NCBI RefSeq assembly: GCF_002077945.1
Contig: NZ_LVYD01000113.1
Span: forward strand, 234,693 to 298,692
Length of the DNA stretch: 64,000 bases
Reading direction: 5' to 3'
DNA from: Niastella vici
GTDB lineage: Bacteria; Bacteroidota; Bacteroidia; Chitinophagales; Chitinophagaceae
Below, in pieces: positions 35,345 through 44,226 of the stretch (position 1 is its first letter; every line of letters starts with the position of its first letter). The position numbers were made by a program, and so were the translations under genes. The notes under the pieces were generated by a model, which saw only the letters and a program-made list of their open reading frames with translations, did not search any database and was not told the DNA's origin.

Positions 35345-36865
35345 ATGAGTATACCAAAAATAAAAACGCTGGGTGAATTAAAGAAGAGCGGCTATCAACC
35401 AAAGTCGGTAAAAGATGAGATCAGAAAGAACCTAATTTGCAAATTACAAAAGCAGGAAAGCACCTTTAACGGTATTATTGGTTACGAGGAAACGGTAATT
35501 CCCGATGTGGAAAGAGCCCTGCTATCGCGTCACAACATATTATTCCTTGGTTTGCGCGGACAGGCGAAAACCCGTATGGCCCGCCAGATGATCGAATTAC
35601 TCGATGAATATGTACCGGTTATTGAAGGCAGTGAGATCAACGACGACCCGCTGAACCCCATTTCGCGTCATGCGAAGGATATACTGGCCGAACACGGCGA
35701 TGCCACTCCTATTCAATGGATCCATCGCACCGAACGGTATGGCGAAAAGTTGGCCACACCCGATGTAAGCGTGGCCGACCTTATTGGCGATATTGACCCT
35801 ATTAAGGCAGCCAATTTGCGGTTAAACTTTGCCGATGAACGCGTGATCCACTACGGTATTATACCCCGCAGCAACCGCGGTATTTTTGTGATCAATGAAA
35901 TTCCCGACCTGCAGGCCCGCATTCAGGTGGCACTTTTCAATATTCTGGAAGAAGGCGATGTGCAAATACGCGGTTTCAAACTGCGGATGCCGCTCGACAT
36001 ATTGTTTGTGTTCACTGCCAACCCGGAAGATTATACAAACCGCGGTTCAATTGTAACGCCGTTAAAAGACCGTATCGAAAGCCAGATACTGACGCACTAT
36101 CCCAAAACCATTGAAACGGCGCTCACCATCACCGAACAGGAAGCCGATATACTGCACGAACAAAAATCAAAGGTGCAGATGAGCGACCTGCTGAAACGGC
36201 TGATAGAGCAGATCTCCTTTGAAGCCCGCGCCAGCGAGCTGGTTGACAAAAAAAGCGGGGTATCGGCCCGGTTAAGCATTTCAGCCTTTGAAAATGCCAT
36301 CAGTTCGGCCGAACGCCGGTTGTTGATCAATAAAGAGAACAGCACACAGGTATGGATCAGCGATATGATCGGCCTTATACCTTCCATTACCGGTAAAATT
36401 GAACTGGTGTATGAAGGCGAACAGGAAGGCCCTTACCAGGTAGCGATGAACCTGTTGGATAAAGCCATTCGCACCCAATTCATTCAGTATTTTCCCAACC
36501 CCGAAACGCTGAAGAAAAAACGCAACCAGCAGGCAGCCGAAGAAAATCCTTACCGGTCAATTTCTTCGTGGTTCGATAAAGGCAATTCATTGAACCTGCT
36601 TTTTCATACCCGCGATGAAGATAAAATACAGCAATTGTATAAGGTAGATGGCTTGCATGCCCTGGTGAAAAAGTATTTCAAACAGGCCAATGAAAAAGAA
36701 GCCGCGTTGCTGATGGAATTTGTACTGCACGGACTGGCCGCCTTTTCCATGATCAGTAAAAAAATACTGGAAAGCCGCATCGAGTTCAAAGACCTCATGG
36801 GTTCCATGCTGGGCAATACCACCTCGTATGGAGAAGAAGAGTTTGACAACGATGATTTCAATTAA
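35345..36865 (+). CDS. MoxR/Mg-chelatase-type AAA+ ATPase
   Basis: 506 residues. The P-loop reads GLRGQAKT (69-76), with Ala in the place of the usual Gly before the Lys; Walker B reads IFVINEIPDL, with Asn for the first Asp, as in Mg-chelatase-like ATPases. Sensor region: FVFTANPEDYTNRG. The C-terminal half is helical. It works with the vWA protein upstream in the same operon. The ATPase still looks functional because Lys and Glu are kept. It is followed by a terminator. Confidence 0.88.
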   Translation: MSIPKIKTLGELKKSGYQPKSVKDEIRKNLICKLQKQESTFNGIIGYEETVIPDVERALLSRHNILFLGLRGQAKTRMARQMIELLDEYVPVIEGSEINDDPLNPISRHAKDILAEHGDATPIQWIHRTERYGEKLATPDVSVADLIGDIDPIKAANLRLNFADERVIHYGIIPRSNRGIFVINEIPDLQARIQVALFNILEEGDVQIRGFKLRMPLDILFVFTANPEDYTNRGSIVTPLKDRIESQILTHYPKTIETALTITEQEADILHEQKSKVQMSDLLKRLIEQISFEARASELVDKKSGVSARLSISAFENAISSAERRLLINKENSTQVWISDMIGLIPSITGKIELVYEGEQEGPYQVAMNLLDKAIRTQFIQYFPNPETLKKKRNQQAAEENPYRSISSWFDKGNSLNLLFHTRDEDKIQQLYKVDGLHALVKKYFKQANEKEAALLMEFVLHGLAAFSMISKKILESRIEFKDLMGSMLGNTTSYGEEEFDNDDFN

Positions 36866-36883
36866 TAGCTCACTTAGTTATAC

Positions 36884-36922
36884 AAGCGCCCTTCACCGGT
36901 TGACGGAGGGCGCTTTTTTTTT
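36884..36922 (+). terminator. Rho-independent terminator
   Basis: AAGCGCCCT at 36884-36892 pairs with AGGGCGCTT at 36907-36915 and is followed by a run of nine T. It ends the vWA-MoxR operon. Confidence 0.92.
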
Positions 36923-36984
36923 ATTAATTTCGTTCAGAACCATTTGCCCTATTCAGTCATTATACCAGATTAAAATCCCTTTTC

Positions 36985-37398
36985 ATGGCAATTCATTCAA
37001 CGTCCGTCACCATCGATGCACCGGCAACCAAAGTGTTTGAAGCCCTTACGCAGCCCCAACTGGTAAAATTGTGGCAATTTGGAAAAACCGTACAATCAGA
37101 CTGGCAGCCGGGCCATGCCATAAAATTTATTGCAGAAAACGAAGGAAAAGTATTGGAACAATGGGGCACCATACTCGAAATGCGCACCAATGAACTGATC
37201 AAATATAATTTGTTCACCCCCGCCCCCGGCGTGGAAGATAAACCAGCGCATTATAATATCACCAGCTATATACTGACCAACGAAAATGGACAAACAAAAA
37301 TTGAGCTTATTCAGGAAGACAACCGGCCATTTGGTTTTACACCTGCCACGCTCAAACCCATTTTAGTGGCATTAAAGAAAGTGGTGGAGGGAAATTGA
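36985..37398 (+). CDS. SRPBCC (AHSA1-type) domain protein
   Basis: 137 residues with one START/AHSA1 fold: STSVTIDAPATKVFEALTQPQLVKLWQFGK at the front, NITSYILTNENGQTKIELIQEDN in the sheet and a C-terminal helix TLKPILVALKKVVEGN. No regulator lies next to it. It ends 3 bases before the stop of the convergent murB gene. Confidence 0.88.
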   Translation: MAIHSTSVTIDAPATKVFEALTQPQLVKLWQFGKTVQSDWQPGHAIKFIAENEGKVLEQWGTILEMRTNELIKYNLFTPAPGVEDKPAHYNITSYILTNENGQTKIELIQEDNRPFGFTPATLKPILVALKKVVEGN

Positions 37399-37401
37399 GC
37401 C

Positions 37402-38421
37402 CTACACCACATTCACCTCCCTTTCCAGCGATACGCCAAACTTTTCATACACGCTTTTCATCACGTCTTCGCTCAGGTCATAAATATCTTTCCCCGTAGC
37501 ATGGCCATAATTCACCAGCACGAGCGCCTGTCTTTCATGTACCCCGGCATCACCACGCCGGAAACCTTTCAGGCCGCTTTGTTCTATGAGCCAGCCGGCC
37601 GCCAACTTGATGGTGCCATCTGTATTGGGATACCCAACGATATTGGGATATTGTTTTTTTAACTGTTCAAATGTAGCTGCTGCAACGGAAGGGTTCTTAA
37701 AAAAGCTGCCGGCATTGCCGATCTTCGCCGGATCGGGCAGTTTGGATGTGCGTATGTTGATCACCGCTTGCGATACTGCCTGTATGCTCAACTCCTGAAC
37801 GCCCATTCGTTCCAGCTCCTGCTCAATAGCGCCATAACTGGTGTTGAACCGCGGCTTTTTGTTTAACCGGTAGGTAACATTCAATATTACATACTGGTTT
37901 TTGTATTTTCCCTTGAACACACTTTCGCGGTAACCGAATTCACAATCACTGGCGCTGAATACATGTATCTTTTTTTCATGTAAATGCCAGGCCTCCAGCG
38001 ATTCAAACACTTCTTTGATCTCGACCCCATAAGCGCCTATGTTCTGCATGGGACTGGCGCCTACGCAACCGGGTATCAGGGACAAATTTTCGACCCCGGC
38101 CCAGTTGTGCTGCAGGCAAAACTGCACAAAGCCATGCCACACCTCCCCTGCGCCGGCTTTTATGTAAACATGGTCCGCATCCTCTTTTATGATCTCCAAA
38201 CCCGGAAGATCATTTTTCAGCACCAATGCATTTACATTATTCTTAAAAAGAATATTACTACCACCTCCTACAATAAAGGGTGTTTTTCCCGGTATGGGGT
38301 CTTTCTCGATCAATTCACTTAATTCATTAACCGAAGTAAAGGCGGCAAAGTACCTGGCTATAGCGTCAATACCCAGTGTGTTGTATTGCCGGAGCGGAAT
38401 ATTTTGTTGAATTTGCGTCAT
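37402..38421 (-). CDS. murB: UDP-N-acetylenolpyruvylglucosamine reductase
   Basis: 339 residues. It reduces enolpyruvyl-UDP-GlcNAc to UDP-MurNAc with FAD and NADPH, in the cytosolic part of peptidoglycan synthesis. FAD-binding segment: PFIVGGGSNILF and ENLSLIPGCVGASPMQNIGAYG; catalytic Ser in IGNAGSFFKNP; the C-terminus has LAAGWLIEQSGLKGFRRGDAGVHERQALVLVNYG. The length and the presence of the extra loop around 200-230 fit type I MurB. The gene is divergent from a Rossmann-fold gene with only 22 bases between the starts. Confidence 0.96.
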   Translation of the reverse strand: MTQIQQNIPLRQYNTLGIDAIARYFAAFTSVNELSELIEKDPIPGKTPFIVGGGSNILFKNNVNALVLKNDLPGLEIIKEDADHVYIKAGAGEVWHGFVQFCLQHNWAGVENLSLIPGCVGASPMQNIGAYGVEIKEVFESLEAWHLHEKKIHVFSASDCEFGYRESVFKGKYKNQYVILNVTYRLNKKPRFNTSYGAIEQELERMGVQELSIQAVSQAVINIRTSKLPDPAKIGNAGSFFKNPSVAAATFEQLKKQYPNIVGYPNTDGTIKLAAGWLIEQSGLKGFRRGDAGVHERQALVLVNYGHATGKDIYDLSEDVMKSVYEKFGVSLEREVNVV

Positions 38422-38443
38422 CAGCAGGGCAAAATAACAAATT

Positions 38444-39115
38444 ATGCATCGAAAAACCGCCGTTGTACTGGGAGCTACCGGATTAATTGGTCAGCACCTG
38501 GTACAGGAACTGTTACAAAACGAATTCTTTAGCAAGGTTAGAATACTGGTACGCCGGCCCTTTTCTATTGATAATCCCAAAGCCGATATACAGGTAGTTG
38601 ATTTCAATGATGAAAAAGATATAGCCGCAAAGATCGATATTGGCGATGTGATCTTTTGTTGTATTGGCACCACCCGCAAAAAAGTAAAAGGCAACAAGAC
38701 CGAATACCGCAAAGTTGATTATGATATTCCCATCATTACGGCCCGCCTTGGCGTTCAGCATGGCTTTAACCAGTTCCTGATCGTATCGGCCATTGGCGCC
38801 AATCCCCTCGCCGCCAATTTTTACCTGCAATTGAAAGGTTGTATTGAGGAAGATGTTACCGCGCTCCCATTCGAAAGCATTCATATTTTCAGGCCCTCTT
38901 TGCTGTTGGGTAAACGGGAAGAATTCCGCGCCGGTGAAAAGATCGGCCAGGCATTTATGAAGGGCATTTCCTTCCTGCTACTGGGCGCCTGGCGCAAATA
39001 CAGGGCCATTCCCGCCGCCACCGTAGCCAAAGCCATGGTTGCCGCCGCCAATAAGGAAGAGGCCGGTGTTCACCTGTATGAATACGACGAAATGCGGAAA
39101 TTGCTAATGGGATAA
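38444..39115 (+). CDS. NAD(P)-binding Rossmann protein, HTATIP2-like
   Basis: 223 residues. The nucleotide-binding motif is VLGATGLIGQHLVQELL at residues 8-24. IGDVIFCCIGTTRKK, YRKVDYDIPIITARLG and FLIVSAIGANPLAANFYLQLKG follow, as in the atypical SDR group with human HTATIP2/TIP30. The C-terminal HIFRPSLLLGKREEFR is also typical. Its substrate is not known. The 5' end is packed against the divergent murB gene. Confidence 0.88.
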   Translation: MHRKTAVVLGATGLIGQHLVQELLQNEFFSKVRILVRRPFSIDNPKADIQVVDFNDEKDIAAKIDIGDVIFCCIGTTRKKVKGNKTEYRKVDYDIPIITARLGVQHGFNQFLIVSAIGANPLAANFYLQLKGCIEEDVTALPFESIHIFRPSLLLGKREEFRAGEKIGQAFMKGISFLLLGAWRKYRAIPAATVAKAMVAAANKEEAGVHLYEYDEMRKLLMG

Positions 39116-39248
39116 ATGCTATTGCATGGATTAAATTCCCGCCTTATATTGGCGATAAATATAATAATAGAAAACTCTTATGCATTCTATTTATTATGTT
39201 TTTGTGCTTATTATTTAATCAATTACCCTCTGAAAAAACAGTAGGATT

Positions 39249-39956
39249 ATGAAAACAAACATCCTGAGGTTCGTGGCAGCCGTATTGGTTGCCGGTTCTC
39301 TTTTTGCCTGCCAAAAACAGATCGCCAGCGATGCAGAACAAACAACTGCATCAACGAATTCTTCCCTTACAACATCAAGTACACTGGTTTTTGCGCCTTC
39401 CTGTGGCATGTTGCGTACACAAACCCAGGGCGGCTGGGGCGCCAAACCTGCCGGCAATAACCCTGGCACTTATTTACATGCCCATTTCAATGCAACTTTT
39501 AGTGGAGGTTTAACGCTGGGTTGTTATCCCAACAACTATTACATCAGGTTAACGAGCGCCCAGGCGGTTACCGACCTGTTACCGGTTGGTGGCACGCCTT
39601 CGGCTTTAAAGGCCAATGCTACAGACCCTGTTACGCTTAAAAATGTGCTGGTGGGTCAACTGGTTGCCCTGAAGCTTTCGGTTTCATTCGATGCCGCAGA
39701 TGCCAACTTCGGCCAGTCATCTGTTGCCCTGGGCAATATGATCATTGGCAGCGGTACCTTCAAAGGTTTAACCGTAGCTCAATTCCTGGCGCAGGCTGAA
39801 GCCGTATTGGGCGGTTGCAGTAAGGCCTATACGCCACAGCAGCTGAATGAAACAGCCACGTTGATCAATCAGAGTTTCGATGATGGAACCACTAACAGCG
39901 GCTTCCTGTTGTGCCCCGGCGATGGTGATGGCGGCGGATCTGATATTCCAGCCTAA
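39249..39956 (+). CDS. Secreted lipoprotein of unknown function (235 aa)
   Basis: Lipoprotein signal MKTNILRFVAAVLVAGSLFACQK with Cys at residue 21, then a Ser/Thr-rich linker. The mature part begins CGMLRTQTQGGWGAKPAGNN and is rich in Gly, Ala and small residues, with Cys residues that may form disulfides, and ends CPGDGDGGGSDIPA. Similar Bacteroidota surface proteins begin with TQGGWG after the linker, but no enzymatic motif is visible. A terminator follows directly. Confidence 0.8.
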   Translation: MKTNILRFVAAVLVAGSLFACQKQIASDAEQTTASTNSSLTTSSTLVFAPSCGMLRTQTQGGWGAKPAGNNPGTYLHAHFNATFSGGLTLGCYPNNYYIRLTSAQAVTDLLPVGGTPSALKANATDPVTLKNVLVGQLVALKLSVSFDAADANFGQSSVALGNMIIGSGTFKGLTVAQFLAQAEAVLGGCSKAYTPQQLNETATLINQSFDDGTTNSGFLLCPGDGDGGGSDIPA

Positions 39957-39970
39957 ACATAATTAGCTCA

Positions 39971-40003
39971 TTTGAAAATCCTGGCGATGCCGGGATTTTC
40001 AAA
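39971..40003. terminator. Two-way terminator between lipoprotein gene and priA
   Basis: TTTGAAAATCCTGGC pairs with GCCGGGATTTTCAAA around GAT, with one wobble pair. The A/T-rich stem ends serve both converging genes. Confidence 0.88.
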
Positions 40004-40010
40004 TTAAATA

Positions 40011-42476
40011 CTATATAGCATCCACATCTGCAATTACGACCACGCTTCTGAACCGTTTATCGTTATGCAACACGGCTACCTGCTCCTGAATAAACCGTTT
40101 GCAGCGCTGTATGAGTTCCCCATCTTTGGGCAATTTCACCAGTAATTCCATCAGGAACTGGTTGCGCACCCGGTTTACGACCGGTTCTGCAGGCCCCACC
40201 AGGAATTTTCCGTATTCTGCCTGCATGGAGAAGGTCATCATTTGGGCGGCGGCTTCGGCCACTTCTTTCGTCTTATGTTTAAAAGTGAGTTGTATCAACC
40301 GCGAAAAGGGCGGATAAAAGAACACTTTACGGCCTTCTATTTCCTGCTGGTAAAACAACCCATAATCGTGCTGCTGCACAAAATACAGCACCGGGTGCTG
40401 GGTATTGGATACCTGTATGAACACGTGGCCCTGCTTGTCTTTACGGCCGGCCCGGCCACTCACCTGCTCCATCAGCTGAAAGGCCCGTTCATTTACCCTG
40501 AAATCGGCAAAACTGAGCAGGCTGTCTGCATCGAGGATGCCCACCAGGTTCACATTTTCAAAATCGAGCCCCTTTACCACCATTTGCGTACCTACCAGTA
40601 TATCTAACCGGTTCTGTTCAAATTGTTGTATCAGGCTATCGTGCGCCGTTTTTCCGCGAACGCTGTCAATATCCATGCGTGCAACGCGGGCTTTGGGAAA
40701 TAATTCTTCCAGGTGTTCTTCGATGCGTTCCGTACCAAAATTGCGCTGGGAAAATTTATCGCCGCCGCAAGCCATGCAGGCATGTACCGGCGGGTATACC
40801 GTACCGCAATAATGGCAATGCAGCTTATGGGTGTTCTTATGAAAAGTAAGCGTAACGTCGCAATACTTGCAATGGGGTATCCAGCCGCAGGTTTGGCAAA
40901 CCTGGTAGGGCGAATAACCGCGCCGGTTCTGGAACAGGATCACCTGCTTATTCTGTTCAAGCGAATGATCAATAGCAGCTTTTAATGGCGGGGTAATGAT
41001 GATCTTGTTCTTATCGGCCCCGTACATTCTTTTTGTATCCACGATATCAATAGCGGGCAGTTGCACGCCACCGAACCGTTCGCCCAGCAGGGCCAGTCCG
41101 TACTTTTGCGATTGCGCATTGAAATAACTTTCTACCGATGGCGTGGCGCTGCCTAACAAAACATTCGCATTGAATAAAGAGGCATAATAAATAGCGCCAT
41201 CACGGGCATGATACCGCGGGGCCGGGTCCTGCTGTTTGTAAGAAGTATCGTGCTCTTCATCCACCACTATCAATCCCAGATCGGTAAAGGGTAAGAAGAT
41301 CGACGAGCGGGCGCCCAGCACCACTTTCAGCTCACCGGTCTTTACTTTATTCCAGATCTCAACCCGTTCGTTCTGGTTGAATTTGCTATGATAAATGCCG
41401 ATGTACCCGCCAAAATGCTTTTGTAACCGGCGAATGACCTGCGAGGTAAGGGCAATTTCGGGCAACAGGTACAACACCTGTTTTCCCTGCCGTATGTACC
41501 GTTCAATGAGCTTGATGTACACCTGGGTTTTACCGCTGGCCGTTACCCCATGCAGCAGGCATGCCTGTTTGCTTACCAGTTGTTCGGTAATGGCATCAAA
41601 TGCCCGTTGCTGCGCGGGGGTTAATTCAAAGTCTATTTGAATATTGCGGGGAAGGTATTGCAGCCGGTCAACCTGCCGTTTTTCGAGCCACAAAATGTTT
41701 TTGTCGACCAGTCCTTTCAGCTGCGCATCGGAGGCGCCGCTTTTCTTCAGCAATTCCGATTTGGTGACCTCACCCTGCGTTTTTATCAGGTGCAGATAGC
41801 TGAGCAGCAACTCCAGTTGCTTTTCGGCCCGTTGCAGCTTTTTATCGTCATTGAGTAAATTACTCAACTCTTCTTCATTATCGTATTTGGCATTCAGCAG
41901 CACAAATGTCTCTTTTTTGGGCGCCCAGGTTTCTTTCAGCGCTTCCCAAACAAAGCATACTTTTTTTTCGATCAGCCGTTTTATAACCGGATATACGCGA
42001 TTCGAATCGAGTACCTGCTGCACTTCGCCCAGCTTCAATTCCTTTTTCAGCAACAGGGCTTCGCCTACCAGGTATTCATCGTGATCGAGGGTAGAAAAGT
42101 TATCGCCGAATTCCTCATTAAAAACAAGCACCGTTTCACTGCTCAATTTAAAATGGGCGGGCAGCGCGGCTGCCATTACCTCGCCTTCGCTGCACATATA
42201 GTAGCGGGCTATCCACTCCCACAGCTTCAGCTGTTCCTGGAAAATAACCGGTTCTGCATCCAGGATATTAAGGAGGTCCTTTGCGTCGAAAGCTTCCGGC
42301 TTTTCGGTATGAAGCCGTTTCACCACGCCGGCGTATTTCTTGTTCTTACCCAGCACTACTTCCACGCGTGCGCCTACCTTTACCTGCTCACGCAGCGCTT
42401 CGGGCACCGACCACGTATAATTTTTTGGCAACGCCAGGGGAATAATGACTTCTGCAAACAAAATGGAATGGCTCAT
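40011..42476 (-). CDS. priA: Primosomal replication protein PriA (superfamily 2 helicase)
   Basis: About 821 residues. It restarts stalled replication forks. The N-terminal part is the DNA-binding domain; the helicase has Walker A LLHGVTASGKTQVY, the DEEH box LIVVDEEHDTSYKQ and motif VI AFQLMEQVSGRAGRKDKQG. A zinc module with four CxxC pairs is inserted (CQTCGW, CKYC, CHYCG, CMACGG). The start at 42476 (MSHSILFAEVIIPLALP) is chosen because it begins with the usual PriA N-terminal strand. It lies 77 bases after plsC on the same strand. Confidence 0.95.
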   Translation of the reverse strand: MSHSILFAEVIIPLALPKNYTWSVPEALREQVKVGARVEVVLGKNKKYAGVVKRLHTEKPEAFDAKDLLNILDAEPVIFQEQLKLWEWIARYYMCSEGEVMAAALPAHFKLSSETVLVFNEEFGDNFSTLDHDEYLVGEALLLKKELKLGEVQQVLDSNRVYPVIKRLIEKKVCFVWEALKETWAPKKETFVLLNAKYDNEEELSNLLNDDKKLQRAEKQLELLLSYLHLIKTQGEVTKSELLKKSGASDAQLKGLVDKNILWLEKRQVDRLQYLPRNIQIDFELTPAQQRAFDAITEQLVSKQACLLHGVTASGKTQVYIKLIERYIRQGKQVLYLLPEIALTSQVIRRLQKHFGGYIGIYHSKFNQNERVEIWNKVKTGELKVVLGARSSIFLPFTDLGLIVVDEEHDTSYKQQDPAPRYHARDGAIYYASLFNANVLLGSATPSVESYFNAQSQKYGLALLGERFGGVQLPAIDIVDTKRMYGADKNKIIITPPLKAAIDHSLEQNKQVILFQNRRGYSPYQVCQTCGWIPHCKYCDVTLTFHKNTHKLHCHYCGTVYPPVHACMACGGDKFSQRNFGTERIEEHLEELFPKARVARMDIDSVRGKTAHDSLIQQFEQNRLDILVGTQMVVKGLDFENVNLVGILDADSLLSFADFRVNERAFQLMEQVSGRAGRKDKQGHVFIQVSNTQHPVLYFVQQHDYGLFYQQEIEGRKVFFYPPFSRLIQLTFKHKTKEVAEAAAQMMTFSMQAEYGKFLVGPAEPVVNRVRNQFLMELLVKLPKDGELIQRCKRFIQEQVAVLHNDKRFRSVVVIADVDAI

Positions 42477-42553
42477 TTCACCGGCCAAGTTAAGACTTAG
42501 TTCACAGTTTACCTTCACCCCTCAAAGTTTTGGGAACCCTGCAGATCTGACAA

Positions 42554-43300
42554 CTATTCTAGCCATCCTGCATTATATTCCTTCAACTTTTCCTCCATAA
42601 CCCGGCGAACCTGTTCTTTCAAGGCGCCCACATCCTTCCCCGTTAGTGCGTTCACGGGTATTTCGGGCAAGAAAACGGTGCGCGACCGGCCGGGATTTAA
42701 ACTCCATACCGTGGAATAATGCATGCGATGCCAGGTATCGAGGAACAAAATGGGTTTTATGGGCGTTTGTGTTTCAATGGCTATGCGGAAAGCGCCATCG
42801 TACAACTCTTTCAACGGCTTACCGGTTTCATTGAACGTGCCTTCGGGGAAAATAAAAATGGAAATGCCTTTACGAATGACCGATTTCAGAATGCGAACGC
42901 TATTGGCCCGCGCGGCAGCGCTGCTGCGGTCGACAGTCACAACAGCATTGCGGTAAATAAACCCGAACAGGGGCACTTTCGATACTTCCACCTTACCCAA
43001 TGCCCGTACTTTTTGGTGAAGGGCTTTTACAATCACCGGCGCATCGAGATAGGAAATATGATTGGCAACGAAAATGTATTGTTTGTTTTTATCGTGGGGT
43101 TGTTCGTACAGGTTGCGGTGGCGAATGCCGATCAAAAAGAACCATACGCTGGCCCAGTAGCCGCAAAGCCGGTAAATAAAATTACCGCCCCGCACCTTGC
43201 CGAAAAAGGAAGCGACCACTACCGGCGGAATTACCAGCAGCATGCACAAAAAGAACAATAGCAGGGCATAACAACAATAGAAAACTCGAAGGAATCTCAT
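42554..43300 (-). CDS. 1-acyl-sn-glycerol-3-phosphate acyltransferase (PlsC family)
   Basis: 248 residues. One or two N-terminal membrane helices (YCCYALLLFFLCMLLVIPPVV) are followed by the acyltransferase motifs: NHISYLDAP (the HxxxxD catalytic pair), RSSAAARANSVR, FPEGTFNETGKP and PIKPILF. It should add the second acyl chain to lysophosphatidic acid in phospholipid synthesis. The acyl-donor preference cannot be read. It is upstream of priA. Confidence 0.92.
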   Translation of the reverse strand: MRFLRVFYCCYALLLFFLCMLLVIPPVVVASFFGKVRGGNFIYRLCGYWASVWFFLIGIRHRNLYEQPHDKNKQYIFVANHISYLDAPVIVKALHQKVRALGKVEVSKVPLFGFIYRNAVVTVDRSSAAARANSVRILKSVIRKGISIFIFPEGTFNETGKPLKELYDGAFRIAIETQTPIKPILFLDTWHRMHYSTVWSLNPGRSRTVFLPEIPVNALTGKDVGALKEQVRRVMEEKLKEYNAGWLE

Positions 43301-43418
43301 GTGGGTATCAATAGGTAGACGGAAATATTTTAGAAAAATACTACATATAATCCGGATATTAAGTACGCAGCCTTATTATTGAAAAAGTATTGAGCCAGAT
43401 CAAGTTGACAAGGGTATT

Positions 43419-43910
43419 TTATTTACAATCACAGGTCCATTCGGTGCCCAGGTCAATGACTGTTACAACCACCATGCCCCGTTTGGAGGGGGCGAAAATG
43501 ATGCGCACTTCCTGGCCATCGTGGGTAGTGCCTTCCAGCGCATATTTGGGATCGGGGCGGCCGGCCGGTTCGCTTTTGCGGTAATTGATGCGGCCTTTCT
43601 CCAGGATCTCCTGCACTTCCCCCTCGTCAATATGGCGGCACCCCATGCGGCAACGGGCATGTTTGGTGAAAATGAGTTGACCGGGGTGGCGATCGATAGG
43701 GTCGGAACCGGAATTGCCATTATCCGGGGCAGCCTGCGGGCCATTGCCGAACTGATCATCAGAAGTTGCCCGGTTTTCACGGTCCTGTTTATGATACTGT
43801 TTGTGATGGTTGCGGCGATTACCCTGGCTCTCCTGGTTCCCCCCATTATTTTGACAGGCGATCAGTAGAACAAAGCCGAAAACGAATATCCTGGAAAGTA
43901 TTTGCTTCAT
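43419..43910 (-). CDS. DUF4258 lipoprotein
   Basis: About 163 residues from the ATG at 43910 (MKQILSRIFVFGFVLLIACQ, lipobox Cys 19). A linker rich in Asn, Gln, Arg and His follows, then the DUF4258 domain: LIFTKHARCRMGCRHIDEGEVQEILEKG and VRIIFAPSKRGMVVVTVIDLG. DUF4258 is a small fold related to RelE-like/BrnT-type domains and occurs in toxins, but a lipid-anchored copy with no antitoxin nearby argues for another use here. It has two Cys clusters (RCRMGC, CDCK). Confidence 0.75.
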   Translation of the reverse strand: MKQILSRIFVFGFVLLIACQNNGGNQESQGNRRNHHKQYHKQDRENRATSDDQFGNGPQAAPDNGNSGSDPIDRHPGQLIFTKHARCRMGCRHIDEGEVQEILEKGRINYRKSEPAGRPDPKYALEGTTHDGQEVRIIFAPSKRGMVVVTVIDLGTEWTCDCK

Positions 43911-44044
43911 AATGAACGTAAAAGGAAGGCAATTTAGGGAGAAAGTAGAAGACGGCATACTGGCTTTCAATGGAAACACCCTCGTTTTTCTATTGGAAAG
44001 ACAGAGATATCCCGGAGATATCCCGCATATAACCCACTAATGAC

Positions 44045-44086
44045 CTGCAGATAACCGGCCTCTTATTAGAGGTGGAATATCTGTAG
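44045..44086 (+). other. Hairpin between divergent genes
   Basis: CTGCAGATA at 44045-44053 pairs with TATCTGTAG at 44078-44086 (one wobble), with a second stem CCTCT/AGAGG inside (44059-44063 and 44068-44072). It lies between the divergent DUF4258 and mtaB genes, about 140 bases from each; a small RNA or leader structure is possible but not shown. Confidence 0.4.
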
Positions 44087-44210
44087 ATCAATGGTAATAC
44101 CGTTACAGATTTTCTGACCAAATTCCAGCTGGTTGCCCTAAGTGAGCCCCTGTTTATTTATCGAGTTAGCGCTCTTACTTCCCCCTCTAGGGGGTTAGGG
44201 GGCATTTGAT

Positions 44211-44218
44211 TATCTTTG
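44211..44218 (+). promoter_or_regulatory. -7 box just before mtaB
   Basis: TATCTTTG, a TAnnTTTG box, ends nine bases before the ATG at 44227, so the transcript would begin at or right before the start codon (leaderless or nearly so). It also rules out the upstream ATG at 44206 as the start. Confidence 0.5.
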
Positions 44219-44226
44219 CGCCCTCT

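Noticed and set aside
43521..43868. Plus-strand frame of 115 codons opposite the DUF4258 gene
   Set aside because: The minus strand carries a lipoprotein signal and a family domain; the plus frame has neither.
43419..43910. Toxin-antitoxin pair based on DUF4258
   Set aside because: There is no small antitoxin gene next to it and the protein has a lipoprotein signal.
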